Source of the DNA: JARBAU01 sp029237525
GTDB lineage: Archaea; Thermoproteota; Nitrososphaeria; Nitrososphaerales; Nitrososphaeraceae
Direction of reading: 5' to 3'
Length of the DNA stretch: 30,740 bases
Assembly: GCA_036555705.1 (NCBI GenBank)
Contig: DATBKT010000009.1
Span: 1-30,740, forward strand
Positions 1 to 7,234 of the stretch are shown here, in pieces. A program made the position numbers and the translations under genes. Position 1 is the stretch's first letter; the number at the start of each line of letters is the position of its first letter. A model generated the notes under the pieces. The model was given only the letters and a program-made list of their open reading frames with translations. It did no database searches and was not told the DNA's origin.

Positions 1-621
1 ATTATAGACTAGTTGCATTCCACCAACCAACGAAACTACCGACCTTTCAGTTGCGTTTTGAAGAACAGATTTCATATGATGGACGATTTCATCTTTGTTT
101 TCTAATACTTTAGTTTCATAATGTATTATCCCTTCTTCTAGTTCCTTAATCTTTTGCTGAGCAGGTATAGATCTAGTCCAAAAACTATCAAATACAAATT
201 GCCGTTGATGTTCGACAATTTCCTTTACGTTACTATAGATAATTTGGGATGCTGGCTTCCCTTGTTCATGAAAGCCTGCAGGAGCAATATATTCTATTTC
301 GCTTATGTAAAAATTTCCTTTAATTCCATCTAAATGACGAAGCTCACTGACCATATTTATTAATTCTTTACAGTGGCCGACATTATCCTCAGTGATTTCA
401 GTAACATATCTTAATTCAACACCCCTACTCTTAGCAGCAAGAAACGCATTTCTTAGCTGTTCAAATTTGACAACTAATGATGGCCTTGTGTAATCTACAC
501 ACGCATCAATTCTATTCTTTGCTTTAGAAGCAAATTGTAATAAAGTGTTTACTGCATTTTGCTCTCCATGCAATACCTCAGTCCTTCCACCCATTACTTC
601 TGATGATGCTGCTTTGACCAA
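1..621 (-). CDS. Sensor histidine kinase, N-terminal input domain (3' part outside window)
   Basis: The gene reads leftward and runs off the window edge, so only about 207 residues of its N-terminal input region are visible and no kinase motifs can be seen. The visible part includes stretches such as ACVDYTRPSLVVKFEQLRNA, RGVELRYVTEITEDN and LRHLDGIKGNFYISEIEY. I recognise this as the ligand/input domain that precedes PAS and HisKA/HATPase domains in many Nitrososphaerales kinases. Two consecutive in-frame TAG codons (634-639) lie just upstream. A TATA-like element on the minus strand (about 652-661) predicts transcription start near 629, which favours the TTG at 621; an ATG at 594 is the alternative. 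A broken response regulator lies divergently at 1216. The kinase assignment comes from family memory of this N-terminal domain. Confidence 0.75.
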   Translation of the reverse strand, partial: MVKAASSEVMGGRTEVLHGEQNAVNTLLQFASKAKNRIDACVDYTRPSLVVKFEQLRNAFLAAKSRGVELRYVTEITEDNVGHCKELINMVSELRHLDGIKGNFYISEIEYIAPAGFHEQGKPASQIIYSNVKEIVEHQRQFVFDSFWTRSIPAQQKIKELEEGIIHYETKVLENKDEIVHHMKSVLQNATERSVVSLVGGMQLVYN

Positions 622-1069
622 AGAGCCGTCTACCTACTAATAAATTTGTAAGTATAAAACATTAACTGAGATGTTGTTCTCTAGCTTTGATGTTTGCATT
701 TAGTGTTACTGATATATCTTTTATGACCATTAAAGAGAATTCACTAAGAAATACAAATCATAATTTAAAAGTTTAGTACTTGTTGAATTCAACTACTTCT
801 CTCATTTGTGATGAAGTGAGCCAAAATCAACCAAGCCTGCCTGGTAATAAGGCCTATGTTCTATGAGACGAAATCAGTTCTTTTTCTTCTTTTCTAATGC
901 AGAATTTGCCTTTGCTACATAGAAGTAGTATGTTATATTGCAGAAGTAAAGTAAGTACAACAAGCATTCTGTCATTAAAAATAAAAATTGGGTTTTCTAC
1001 TTATATAGAATTCTTTAATGGGATAATTCCAAATAATTACTACATTTTCAAGATGTAATCACAATCATC

Positions 1070-1109
1070 GAAATTCATCAGAAAGTGCACTAAAATAATT
1101 GCATTGTAC
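1070..1109 (+). repeat. 40-bp upstream block shared with regulator at 5055-5441
   Basis: These 40 bases are identical to the reverse complement of 5549-5588. Each copy ends about 107 bp before the start codon of its response regulator (1216 and 5441), so gene and upstream region were duplicated together. The end of the block (ATTGCATTGTAC) recurs with one mismatch as ATTGCAATGTAC upstream of the third paralog (complement of 11226-11237). It could be an operator or just residual homology. Confidence 0.85.
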
Positions 1110-1139
1110 AATGCTAATACAATGCTAATACAATGCTAC
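1108..1139 (+). repeat. 11-bp tandem repeat, about 2.9 copies
   Basis: The unit ACAATGCTAAT occurs at 1108-1118 and 1119-1129, with a partial third copy at 1130-1139. It starts inside the GTAC end of the conserved promoter block and lies about 80 bp before the regulator pseudogene. The intact copies lack the array, so it is probably a local slippage product. Confidence 0.85.
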
Positions 1140-1215
1140 AAAAAAATCACAATTTCTTTATACACCATACAACAATGAGAACAATACTTAATAGAATTTT
1201 GGGAACGGATTAATA

Positions 1216-1441
1216 ATGCATAACAATAAAGTTAAGAAAATTCTGCTTGTAGATGATGAACCTGATATTTGTTTAACATTAGCTAGTGTTTTGGAAGACA
1301 ACGAATTTGTAGTTGACACGTTTGATGACCCCCTTCTTAAGTTGGAGAATTTTATTGAGTGGTCTTAATGAAAATGAAATTATTCAAAAGCCGATTGAAA
1401 ACGAAGAGCTAATCAAACTAATAAATGAAATGATAAACTAA
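1216..1441 (+). pseudogene. Single-domain response regulator, internally deleted
   Basis: The start matches receiver-domain regulators: ATG at 1216, then KKILLVDDEPDICLTLASVL with both acidic-pocket Asp residues. After the PLLKLENF segment the frame runs into TAA. The C-terminal end continues in another frame (GLNENEIIQKPIENEELIKL) to a stop at 1441. Compared with the paralogs at 5055-5441 and 10775-11137, about 55 codons are missing, including the phospho-acceptor Asp, the conserved Thr and part of the alpha4-beta5 region. The first ~100 coding bases are almost identical to the 5055 copy, whereas the short leader (1195-1213) is closer to the leader of the 10775 copy. It cannot make a working receiver. 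Confidence 0.88.
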
Positions 1442-1456
1442 AGCTATACTGAACTA

Positions 1457-1509
1457 CATCAGTAACATATGTAAAAATAACTGCATCAGTAACATATGTA
1501 AAAATAACT
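1457..1509 (+). repeat. 27-bp tandem repeat, two copies
   Basis: A 26-base unit beginning CATCAGTAACATATG occurs at 1457-1482 and again at 1484-1509, just after the regulator pseudogene. The related string TTGCATCAGT recurs near 1531 and 7560, so it may be a small dispersed repeat. No coding potential was seen. Confidence 0.8.
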
Positions 1510-1588
1510 AGATGACCTAAATGCCATAAATTGCATCAGTTCGTTATCTCGTAAATAATTCAAATGCAGAATCCAATACTATTTATCA

Positions 1589-2005
1589 TCACTTGTTATC
1601 GCTGTTGTTGTTATCAATATTATTAACATGACTGCTAATATGACATGATCCCCTGTCATGTTGTTTTGAAAGTCTATTGTAGATAGATCCCACAATAGAT
1701 TTACAGCCAGAAAAGTAATTAATTATTGGAGATATTATTTTGCCTCCTGGAAGTATGGCTACCAATTCAAGAACGGCCTCAGATCCACTCTTTGTTTCTC
1801 CATTAGGGGAGATAAGATGAAATGACCTATAACGTAGAGGAACAGAAATCTTATCAAGCAGACCTTGTTGGTCTGCTTTAGTTAATGAGATAAAATCAAT
1901 TTTTTCATATCTGTCAAGGATATCAACTACATGCGCGAATCTAGTACATGGTCCACAATCCGCATCGTATGCTATAATATATCTAGAAATAGGTTTAGCT
2001 TGCAT
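1589..2005 (-). CDS. DCC (DUF393) thiol-disulfide oxidoreductase-like protein
   Basis: A 138-residue protein from the ATG at 2005. Near the N-terminus it has IIAYDADCGPC, the D-x-D/x-C-x-x-C signature of the DCC family (YDGDCPFC type). These are short thioredoxin-fold proteins thought to do thiol-disulfide exchange; their substrates are mostly unknown. The rest (SLTKADQQGL, RYRSFHLISPNGE, SEAVLELVAILPGG) fits the family's pattern and usual length. The C-terminal ~20 residues are Asn/Asp-rich and probably disordered. The frame is open to 2095, but the extra 30 codons contain a minus-strand TATA-like stretch (about 2050-2060), which predicts a start near 2029 and supports the ATG at 2005. It has no operon partner. 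Confidence 0.85.
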   Translation of the reverse strand: MQAKPISRYIIAYDADCGPCTRFAHVVDILDRYEKIDFISLTKADQQGLLDKISVPLRYRSFHLISPNGETKSGSEAVLELVAILPGGKIISPIINYFSGCKSIVGSIYNRLSKQHDRGSCHISSHVNNIDNNNSDNK

Positions 2006-2099
2006 TTGACTATTCAACCATATTATCAGATATAGAATATTATCAAGGATAGTGTATATATAGCAATTGATAAGACGTTTACAATTAATCTTCAATGTT

Positions 2100-2422
2100 A
2101 TGCGTGATATTTAGTTGAGATGTCAGTAATCAGTTGTGTCTACAAATCAAACATAGGACGTCTGTAGACTATTCATGAGATGATTGCGACGACGATACTG
2201 TAGTTTATGATGATAATGCAGCAATGACCTAAATTCATTGAGATGTACCATATCGGAAGGTAATGATAAGAATGATTTACCGAATACCCATAGTCAAACG
2301 AATGATCTCCCAAGTCATGACTGGAAAGAACATTTCCGTCGAGGAACTAATTGCTGCCTCGCACGTGGTGATTATTTCCTTCCAAATATGACATCTGAGC
2401 AAATAAGACAGCTTTAACAACA
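2100..2422. other. Intergenic region, possible decayed micro-ORF
   Basis: No clear gene. An open plus-strand frame of about 65 codons ends at TAA 2414-2416 with a coding-like tail (NCCLARGDYFLPNMTSEQIRQL without its first residues), but it has no good start codon and no recognisable family. It may be a gene remnant. Confidence 0.3.
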
Positions 2423-2629
2423 TCATAATCCACTCCTGTTATCCACTCTGATTTTCCCTAAAGTTGTCAACATATATGAAGATGAAAATACCACCAATGA
2501 AAGCATGGCAATTGCTGCCGTATAAGCCAGTACAACTCTACTTGCAGAGTTAGTGTATGTGCGTTCAAGACTTGACGAAAGAATTGCTAGTAATACACTG
2601 GAAGTGATTTGATTTATTACCACTACCAT
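2423..2629 (-). CDS. Small two-helix membrane protein, hypothetical
   Basis: A 68-residue frame beginning MVVVINQITSSVLLAILSSS, with hydrophobic stretches around residues 3-18 and 33-55 and a basic C-terminal end (GKIRVDNRSGL). No family is recognised. In its favour, the ATG at 2629 lies about 20 bases after the start predicted from the symmetric TATA-like sequence at 2671-2682, which also serves the divergent micro-gene at 2699. It could still be a chance frame. Confidence 0.42.
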   Translation of the reverse strand: MVVVINQITSSVLLAILSSSLERTYTNSASRVVLAYTAAIAMLSLVVFSSSYMLTTLGKIRVDNRSGL

Positions 2630-2670
2630 TCTAAGAGGTAGAATCTGGATCGTGTGAACTCAATGAGATC

Positions 2671-2682
2671 TATTTATATAAA
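2671..2682. promoter_or_regulatory. Shared TATA-like element of two divergent small genes
   Basis: TTTATATAAA within this stretch is nearly self-complementary. Its centre is about 25 bp before the TTG at 2699 (plus) and 47 bp before the ATG at 2629 (minus). This fits a leaderless plus-strand transcript and a ~20-nt leader on the minus strand. Confidence 0.45.
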
Positions 2683-2698
2683 ATGAATATAGGCAGGA

Positions 2699-2869
2699 TT
2701 GACGTATACTATAGGTATTATTTGTGTAACACTAGCAATGTCCTTGGCACTAGGGTTGACTTTAAATTCTAAGCTTCCAGTTCAAATTGCCTACATCTTG
2801 GCCTTCTTTCCATCCATCTTTATTTTCTTTGAATTCTTCAGGGCACACGACAGCTCGCATTTACGATAA
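2699..2869 (+). CDS. Small two-helix membrane protein, TTG start, hypothetical
   Basis: A 56-residue frame: after the TTG come TYTIGIICVTLAMSLALGL and then a second hydrophobic stretch, IAYILAFFPSIFIFFEFF, ending in a polar tail (RAHDSSHLR). It would be a helical hairpin in the membrane. The TTG at 2699 sits about 25 bp after a TATA box, the spacing of a leaderless archaeal gene; an ATG at 2738 would give 43 residues and remove part of the first helix. No family is recognised. It ends about 270 bp before amt and may be unrelated to it. Confidence 0.5.
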   Translation: MTYTIGIICVTLAMSLALGLTLNSKLPVQIAYILAFFPSIFIFFEFFRAHDSSHLR

Positions 2870-3004
2870 AAGATAATATTCCCTTTTCGATAGAGCTAGT
2901 GAAATTATCAAAGTAGATAGGCCAAGTTCACTACTTCAGACTAATTACGAGTTGGTTCATTTGTGAGTCTCAGTAATAAAAAATATTGGCTTATTAAATA
3001 TGGT

Positions 3005-3015
3005 GTGAGTATATA
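3005..3015 (+). promoter_or_regulatory. TATA box candidate for amt-P-II
   Basis: AGTATATAAA lies about 130 bp before the amt start and predicts a leader of about 105 nt, long for this window. A weaker candidate (AATAATATTTAA, about 3070-3081) would give a 41-nt leader. The sequence does not decide between them. Confidence 0.4.
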
Positions 3016-3141
3016 AAAAATTCGACCTCAAAAAGATTCTTGCAAGTGTATCTACAGAATCTATCATCTAATAATATTTAACATAGAACTATTCATAAAC
3101 GCGTAAAACTGTTGAGCAATTCTTGAACAATACTAATAACA

Positions 3142-4386
3142 ATGGCGATAAATCCGGGAGATACATCGTGGGTGCTTATGTCTACCGGACTGGTGCTGTT
3201 AATGGTACCTGCTTTGGGTTTTTTCGAAGCAGGCCTAATCAGAAGTAAGAACTCTCTTTCCACACTTATGCAAACCTTCTCAGGCCTCATAATTCTATCA
3301 ATTCTATGGTTTATTATTGGATTTACACTGGTGTATGCACCGTCTCCTTGGGGGATAATCGGTGGTCTAAAGTGGGCATTTTATTATGGAGTGCCCCTCA
3401 ATACTTCACTTGATTATGCACCCAACATCCCTGGTGTCACATTTGCTACATACCAGATGATGTTTGCAGTTATAACCCCGCTGCTGATCACGGGTGCGTT
3501 TGCTGGAAGGCTGAAGTGGGATGCCTTTTTTGTGTTTATTATAGCATGGAGTATTTTCATATACTATCCACTAGCACACTGGGTCTGGGGAAAAGGATGG
3601 CTTGCTCAGCTTGGTGTTTATGATTTTGCAGGTGGAATTGTTATTCATACAAGTGCGGGTATGGGTTCATTAGCAGCTGCACTTGTTCTGGGAAGAAGGA
3701 AACATTTTGGTCCAGACATAATGGTGCCACATAACATTCCTCTTGCCGTTATTGGTGCAGCGATGTTATGGTTCGGCTGGTTTGGATTCAATGCAGGCAG
3801 TGCCCTTTCATCTGGACCTCTAGCAGCCAACGCATTAATAACCTCTCAGATTGCATCCGCAACGGCAGGGATGGTTTGGCTTTTACTTTCCTGGAAAAAG
3901 TCCAAGAAGCCATCTGTTACTGGAGTTATAACGGGAGCTATTGCTGGTCTGGCTGGAGTTACACCTGCTGCCGGATTTATTAGCTCCCAAAGCGCGTTCT
4001 TTCTTGGGATCATAGTAGGCTTTGCGTCATATTATGGAATTTTACTTATCAAGCAAAGGCTAAAAATAGATGACGCACTTGATGTAAGTTCTGTTCATGG
4101 CATCAGTGGAATTATAGGTTCTCTGGCTATTGGCATTGTGGCAAGTAGTATAATTAATCCCTCAGGACCAAATGGTCTTGCATATGGAAACGCGGCACAA
4201 TTAGGTATTCAAGCCTTGGGTGTAGTGATAGCAGCTGTGCTGGGCTTTGGAGGAACTATTGTAATAATGAAGGTAATTAATGCAGTTATTGGCCTAAGAG
4301 TAAAGCCAGAAGAAGAAGAAATTGGTCTAGATTCTACTCAGCATGGTGAGCGAGCATACGGTGACGAATGGGGAGTCAGCGTATAA
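3142..4386 (+). CDS. amt: Ammonium transporter (Amt/Mep/Rh family)
   Basis: A 414-residue polytopic membrane protein that carries ammonium across the cytoplasmic membrane. It has about 11 hydrophobic segments and full Amt length. Residues known from E. coli AmtB are present, shifted by one: the pore twin histidines H169 (in GGIVIHTSAGMGSL) and H319 (in DVSSVHGISGIIGSL), Asp161, Phe108 and Phe216 of the Phe gate, and Trp149 of the external binding site. The C-terminal tail (about 385-414) is acidic and could touch the P-II protein. The stop codon overlaps the next start (TAATG), so amt and the P-II gene are probably co-translated. In ammonia oxidisers Amt supplies nitrogen for assimilation and perhaps substrate for oxidation. 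Confidence 0.97.
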   Translation: MAINPGDTSWVLMSTGLVLLMVPALGFFEAGLIRSKNSLSTLMQTFSGLIILSILWFIIGFTLVYAPSPWGIIGGLKWAFYYGVPLNTSLDYAPNIPGVTFATYQMMFAVITPLLITGAFAGRLKWDAFFVFIIAWSIFIYYPLAHWVWGKGWLAQLGVYDFAGGIVIHTSAGMGSLAAALVLGRRKHFGPDIMVPHNIPLAVIGAAMLWFGWFGFNAGSALSSGPLAANALITSQIASATAGMVWLLLSWKKSKKPSVTGVITGAIAGLAGVTPAAGFISSQSAFFLGIIVGFASYYGILLIKQRLKIDDALDVSSVHGISGIIGSLAIGIVASSIINPSGPNGLAYGNAAQLGIQALGVVIAAVLGFGGTIVIMKVINAVIGLRVKPEEEEIGLDSTQHGERAYGDEWGVSV

Positions 4387-4733
4387 TGAAAAAAGTAACT
4401 GCCTACATTAGGAGTCAAAAGGCCCTGAAGCTAAAAGAACAGCTTAATAAGGCAGGGATAGTTGCGATGACTATAGCGGACATTACTGCTTGGACTTCGT
4501 ACAGAAAAGTTACGCTACAACGAAGGGGAATTCCAGTAACATATGACCTTGTCCATATGGCCAAGATTGAAGTCTATATTCCAGATGATATGGTTGACCA
4601 GGTTCTCAAGGTAATAACCGATAACACTCGGACTGGTGAACTTGGGGACGGTATAATAACTGTATCGAATTTAGATCAAGTAATTAATATTACTACTCTA
4701 ATGAAAAACGAGGATGCTGTGCACGAACCTTAA
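4386..4733 (+). CDS. Divergent P-II (GlnK-like) signalling protein
   Basis: A 115-residue protein with the P-II fold pattern: N-terminal beta-alpha (MKKVTAYIRSQKALKLKEQL), a T-loop at about 36-55, the second beta strand MAKIEVYIPDDMV, and the signature TGELGDG at 83-89. The ATG at 4386 overlaps the amt stop, the classical amtB-glnK order, so its job is most likely to gate or report on Amt. It aligns without gaps to canonical P-II over the T-loop, but several key positions differ: 39 is Tyr instead of Gln, 51 is Val instead of the modified Tyr, 58 is Met instead of Lys, 90 is Ile instead of Lys, and the IRIRTG end is NITTL. Normal ATP/2-oxoglutarate binding is therefore doubtful. A start 18 bases upstream (4368) is open but lies inside amt. 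Confidence 0.92.
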   Translation: MKKVTAYIRSQKALKLKEQLNKAGIVAMTIADITAWTSYRKVTLQRRGIPVTYDLVHMAKIEVYIPDDMVDQVLKVITDNTRTGELGDGIITVSNLDQVINITTLMKNEDAVHEP

Positions 4734-5054
4734 TCTGAATAGGGATAGTCCATATCGAATAATAATGCAACGCTCTCACTGCAGGCGTAGCAGCTATTCC
4801 CGCCGCTGCAGCGTCATGCTATAGAGCACATACATTTGAGAAAAATTGAGACTTCGTAAAAAAGACGTTATTTGATATTGGAAGTGAAAAAGCAACAATG
4901 TCTCAACCAATAGTAATAGTAATAACACATTAAATTAGCTGTGTAACTAATACTTATGACTCTACAAATAGTTGTAAATGGTACCCAGATGATTCTCAAT
5001 TAAGCAAGGGGAATCAGTACTAATCGCCGTAGAGTTCTCTCGTACAAGAACTGT
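4734..5054. other. Intergenic region between convergent units
   Basis: No gene is supported. A short GC-rich patch at about 4770-4818 (GCAGGCGTAGCAGC, then GCCGCTGCAGCG) stands out from the AT-rich surroundings and could encode an Ala-rich stretch, but it has stops on both sides. It may be a remnant or a structured 3' UTR of the amt transcript. Confidence 0.4.
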
Positions 5055-5441
5055 CTACTTAAGAACAACAGAACTTGTTATTTCGTATATTATTTTGAGC
5101 AGCTCTTGGTTTAGAATAGGTTTTTGAATGAATTGATTTTCCTTTAGTTCTCTTAACACATTCATAAATTCTCCACGATTAAATTTAGTGGCTGTTAGAA
5201 AACATACTTTAACTTTATTGTCTATCTTGTTAATTTCTCTATATAATTCAAAGCCGTTCATCTTTTTCATTATAATATCAAGAATTAAAAGATCATACGA
5301 ATCCTTTCTAAAATTCTCCAATGCCAGAAGGGGGTCATCAAACGTGTCAACTACAAATTCGTTGTCTTCCAAAACACTAGCTAATGTTAAACAAATATCG
5401 GGTTCATCATCTACAATCATGATTTTCTTCATTTTGTTCAT
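5055..5441 (-). CDS. Single-domain (receiver-only) response regulator
   Basis: A CheY-like receiver with no output domain. Counting from the MKKIMIVDDEPD start, it has acidic-pocket Asp8/Asp9, phospho-acceptor Asp52 (DLLILD), Thr80 (FLTAT) and Lys104 (FIQKP), so it should be phosphorylated by a histidine kinase and act through protein contacts. The N-terminal ATG used here (5441) aligns with the start of the broken paralog; ATG at 5432 and a start at 5459 are also possible. The upstream region carries the 40-bp conserved block (5549-5588), and the leader region resembles that of the regulator at 10775-11137 (shared AATCCTAG, T/A-rich box and AAGGATAA). No kinase is adjacent, so its partner is unknown; the kinase at the window's left edge is a candidate. 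Confidence 0.93.
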   Translation of the reverse strand: MNKMKKIMIVDDEPDICLTLASVLEDNEFVVDTFDDPLLALENFRKDSYDLLILDIIMKKMNGFELYREINKIDNKVKVCFLTATKFNRGEFMNVLRELKENQFIQKPILNQELLKIIYEITSSVVLK

Positions 5442-5548
5442 AGTTAAATCAGTTTCCACTGCGAATAGGTGTTGTTTATCCTTAGACTAATCATGTATAA
5501 AAAAACTAGGATTTTTTATGTCATTGTGTTTGATGATGTGAATAGTAG

Positions 5549-5588
5549 GTACAATGCAATTATTTTAGTGCACTTTCTGATGAATTTC
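5549..5588 (-). promoter_or_regulatory. 40-bp conserved block upstream of response regulator
   Basis: Reverse complement identical to 1070-1109. It is too far from the start (about 108 bp) to be the core promoter, which is probably the T/A-rich box near 5491-5500. Exact conservation upstream of a decayed gene reflects recent duplication; a regulatory role is inference. Confidence 0.6.
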
Positions 5589-5650
5589 TATTCTTGGGAA
5601 TAAATATGTCGGATCTTCAGTATTTTATATCAATTATTGTCTAAAGAATC

Positions 5651-5658
5651 TTTATATA
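5651..5658 (+). promoter_or_regulatory. TATA box of RHH-like gene
   Basis: TTTATATA centred about 30 bp before the TTG at 5685. This spacing fits leaderless transcription and decides the TTG start. Confidence 0.55.
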
Positions 5659-5684
5659 GATAGAAAAACCAATTTTTATATTTA

Positions 5685-6284
5685 TTGACTGGTAAATCGT
5701 TTTCAACTAGGGGGGACATAGGGCAGACCACAACATCATCAACAAGGAAGAAAAGTGAAAGTGTTACGTTTAGAATTGAGTCTAAGGCATTAGAGAAATT
5801 GCGACGTGAGGCAGAACAAAAGGATATCAGTGCCAATACGCTAGTAAATAAATTAATAAAAGATCACATAAACTGGCATACTAATGCAGCAAAAGCTGGC
5901 TTTATATCAGTAAGAAGACCATTTGTATCAAAGGTCATAAAATATCTACCTGAAGAAGAAATTATTTCTCTAGCAAATTACGTGGCAAAAACAGCAAATA
6001 AGGATTCTTTACTACTTATGAGGAAGGAGTATACTTTAAGATCAGCTCTAGATTTTTTAGAATCCTGGATAAAAATATCTGAATATCCGTACAGACACGA
6101 AGAGACTGATAATGATCAGAACAAACATTCATACGTTATACAACATGACATGGGAATTAAGGTGTCATTGTATTTGGCTAGTTTATATCAATTCTTATTT
6201 GACGAATTAGTACAAAACAATAGGATAGAATTTGACAAAACTGAAAACACAGTAGCGTTTTCAATCGATATTGGAAATGGCTAG
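5685..6284 (+). CDS. RHH-like DNA-binding protein with a C-terminal domain of unknown function
   Basis: A 199-residue protein with a TTG start supported by a TATA box. Residues about 25-65 (SESVTFRIESKALEKLRREA, then ISANTLVNKLIKDHINW) show the strand-helix-helix pattern of ribbon-helix-helix (MetJ/Arc/CopG) DNA-binding domains, including a beta strand of alternating polar residues. The remaining ~130 residues are mixed alpha/beta with no motif I know; they may bind a ligand or mediate oligomerisation. The first 24 residues are Ser/Thr/Lys-rich and probably flexible. It stands alone, so it may be a local or global transcription regulator; its targets cannot be read from the sequence. Confidence 0.72.
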   Translation: MTGKSFSTRGDIGQTTTSSTRKKSESVTFRIESKALEKLRREAEQKDISANTLVNKLIKDHINWHTNAAKAGFISVRRPFVSKVIKYLPEEEIISLANYVAKTANKDSLLLMRKEYTLRSALDFLESWIKISEYPYRHEETDNDQNKHSYVIQHDMGIKVSLYLASLYQFLFDELVQNNRIEFDKTENTVAFSIDIGNG

Positions 6285-6573
6285 CGCCGCATTGATTTGA
6301 CTAACATTGTCACAGCGAATGAGTGGAGTGTTATTGATATTGCTAATATTACTAATCTAACTCGGCCTTTGATAATCTTTTAATTTAACATTTTATTGAA
6401 ATCAGCTTTTTGATATAATATCCTAAAATTACTTTAGGATATACTTCTCTTATGATTGAATATTTACTCCTAATGCAGACCTAAAAAACATTCTAATATC
6501 AAGATCTAATTCTAATAACTTTTCACATACCCAAATTTTGGCCTCATTTAACAGTGTCAAATAGACATAGAGT
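6285..6573. other. Intergenic region with a strong hairpin
   Basis: No gene seen. It contains the 10-bp hairpin at 6418-6442 and leads into the operator/promoter of the OsmC gene. Confidence 0.6.
6418..6442. terminator. Perfect 10-bp inverted repeat, possible terminator
   Basis: ATATCCTAAA and TTTAGGATAT are separated by five bases. It lies 134 bp after the RHH-like gene and is followed by a pyrimidine-rich run. It could end that transcript or be a regulator site. A smaller hairpin with the same core (TAGGA/TCCTA) occurs at 17180-17198. Confidence 0.4.
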
Positions 6574-6624
6574 GATATCATGATACCACCGGTGGGAAGA
6601 TTTATATTATGCTATCATGATATC
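6574..6624 (+). promoter_or_regulatory. OsmC-gene promoter with nested palindromic operator candidate
   Basis: GATATCATGATA (6574-6585) and its exact reverse complement TATCATGATATC (6613-6624) flank the TATA box TTTATATT (6601-6608). Between them, abutting the left arm, is a perfect 10-bp palindrome, CCACCGGTGG (6586-6595), just upstream of the TATA box where TFB would bind. The TATA box predicts initiation near 6631, exactly at the ATG chosen for OsmC. Symmetric sites on both sides of the core promoter suggest repression by one or two dimeric regulators. Confidence 0.6.
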
Positions 6625-6631
6625 GTGCATA

Positions 6632-7234
6632 ATGAACAAAATAAATCAAATGGAAAACAAAATAGAACAGGTGGAAGAACAGGAACAACAGATCGTAAAT
6701 GGGGTAAATGTCACAAAACTTATTGGCACGATGGATGCAATAAGGAGCAAACCTATACTCTCAAAATTCAATTTTCGTGCAAAAGGAGAGTGGATTGAGG
6801 GTGGTCATAACCAAATAACCATAAACGACTTTTATGGCGCTGGCCAGACTCATACCAGAAGCCAACCTTTTGTGTATGACGAAGATGAACCAGCAGTTCT
6901 CCTAGGAGAAGATCATGGAGCCAATGCAGGAGAATATGCACTTGCAGCTCTGAGTAGTTGCTTGACTTCAACTCTCATCTACCATGCAGCTGCTCAAGGC
7001 GTAGCCATAGACGAGGTAGAAACCACATTATCTGGTGACATAGACCTTCAAGGCTATCTTGGAATGTCTGAAAACATTAGAAACGGGTATGAGAAAGTAA
7101 ACGTTACATTCAAAGTCAAATCCGATGCTCCAAAAGAAAAAATAAGAGAACTTGTAGAACTGGCACAAAGGAGATCCCCTGTATTTGACATATTCACTAA
7201 TCCCACACCAGTACAAGTCTCTCTCCAAGAATAA
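6632..7234 (+). CDS. OsmC/Ohr-family protein
   Basis: A 200-residue OsmC-fold protein. Family members reduce organic hydroperoxides with a pair of cysteines, though many relatives have other or unknown roles. Typical features are the central-helix segment EYALAALSSCLTSTLIYHAA with the first cysteine (about residue 110) and the following strand and helix (VETTLSGDIDLQGYLG). The position of the second cysteine, normally in a CPV motif, reads RRSPVFDI, so the usual disulfide pair is absent. The ATG at 6632 is placed by the TATA box about 28 bp upstream; ATG 6617 is also in frame but lies within the operator candidate. The N-terminal ~40 residues are an extra Gln/Glu-rich extension. The gene is monocistronic. 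Confidence 0.9.
   Translation: MNKINQMENKIEQVEEQEQQIVNGVNVTKLIGTMDAIRSKPILSKFNFRAKGEWIEGGHNQITINDFYGAGQTHTRSQPFVYDEDEPAVLLGEDHGANAGEYALAALSSCLTSTLIYHAAAQGVAIDEVETTLSGDIDLQGYLGMSENIRNGYEKVNVTFKVKSDAPKEKIRELVELAQRRSPVFDIFTNPTPVQVSLQE

Larger units (their letters stand above)
622..1215. other. Intergenic region with 11-bp tandem repeat and regulator promoter block
   Basis: I see no convincing gene here. The right half is the upstream region of the response-regulator pseudogene: positions 1070-1109 match exactly, in inverted orientation, positions 5549-5588 upstream of the intact paralog. It is followed by an 11-bp tandem repeat and a T-rich TATA-like stretch (about 1157-1164). Confidence 0.6.

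Noticed and set aside
854..967. Minus-strand frame of 37 residues with a hydrophobic start and basic tail
   Set aside because: Another frame across the same DNA also looks protein-like; no promoter at the right distance. Possibly a remnant, not supportable as a gene.
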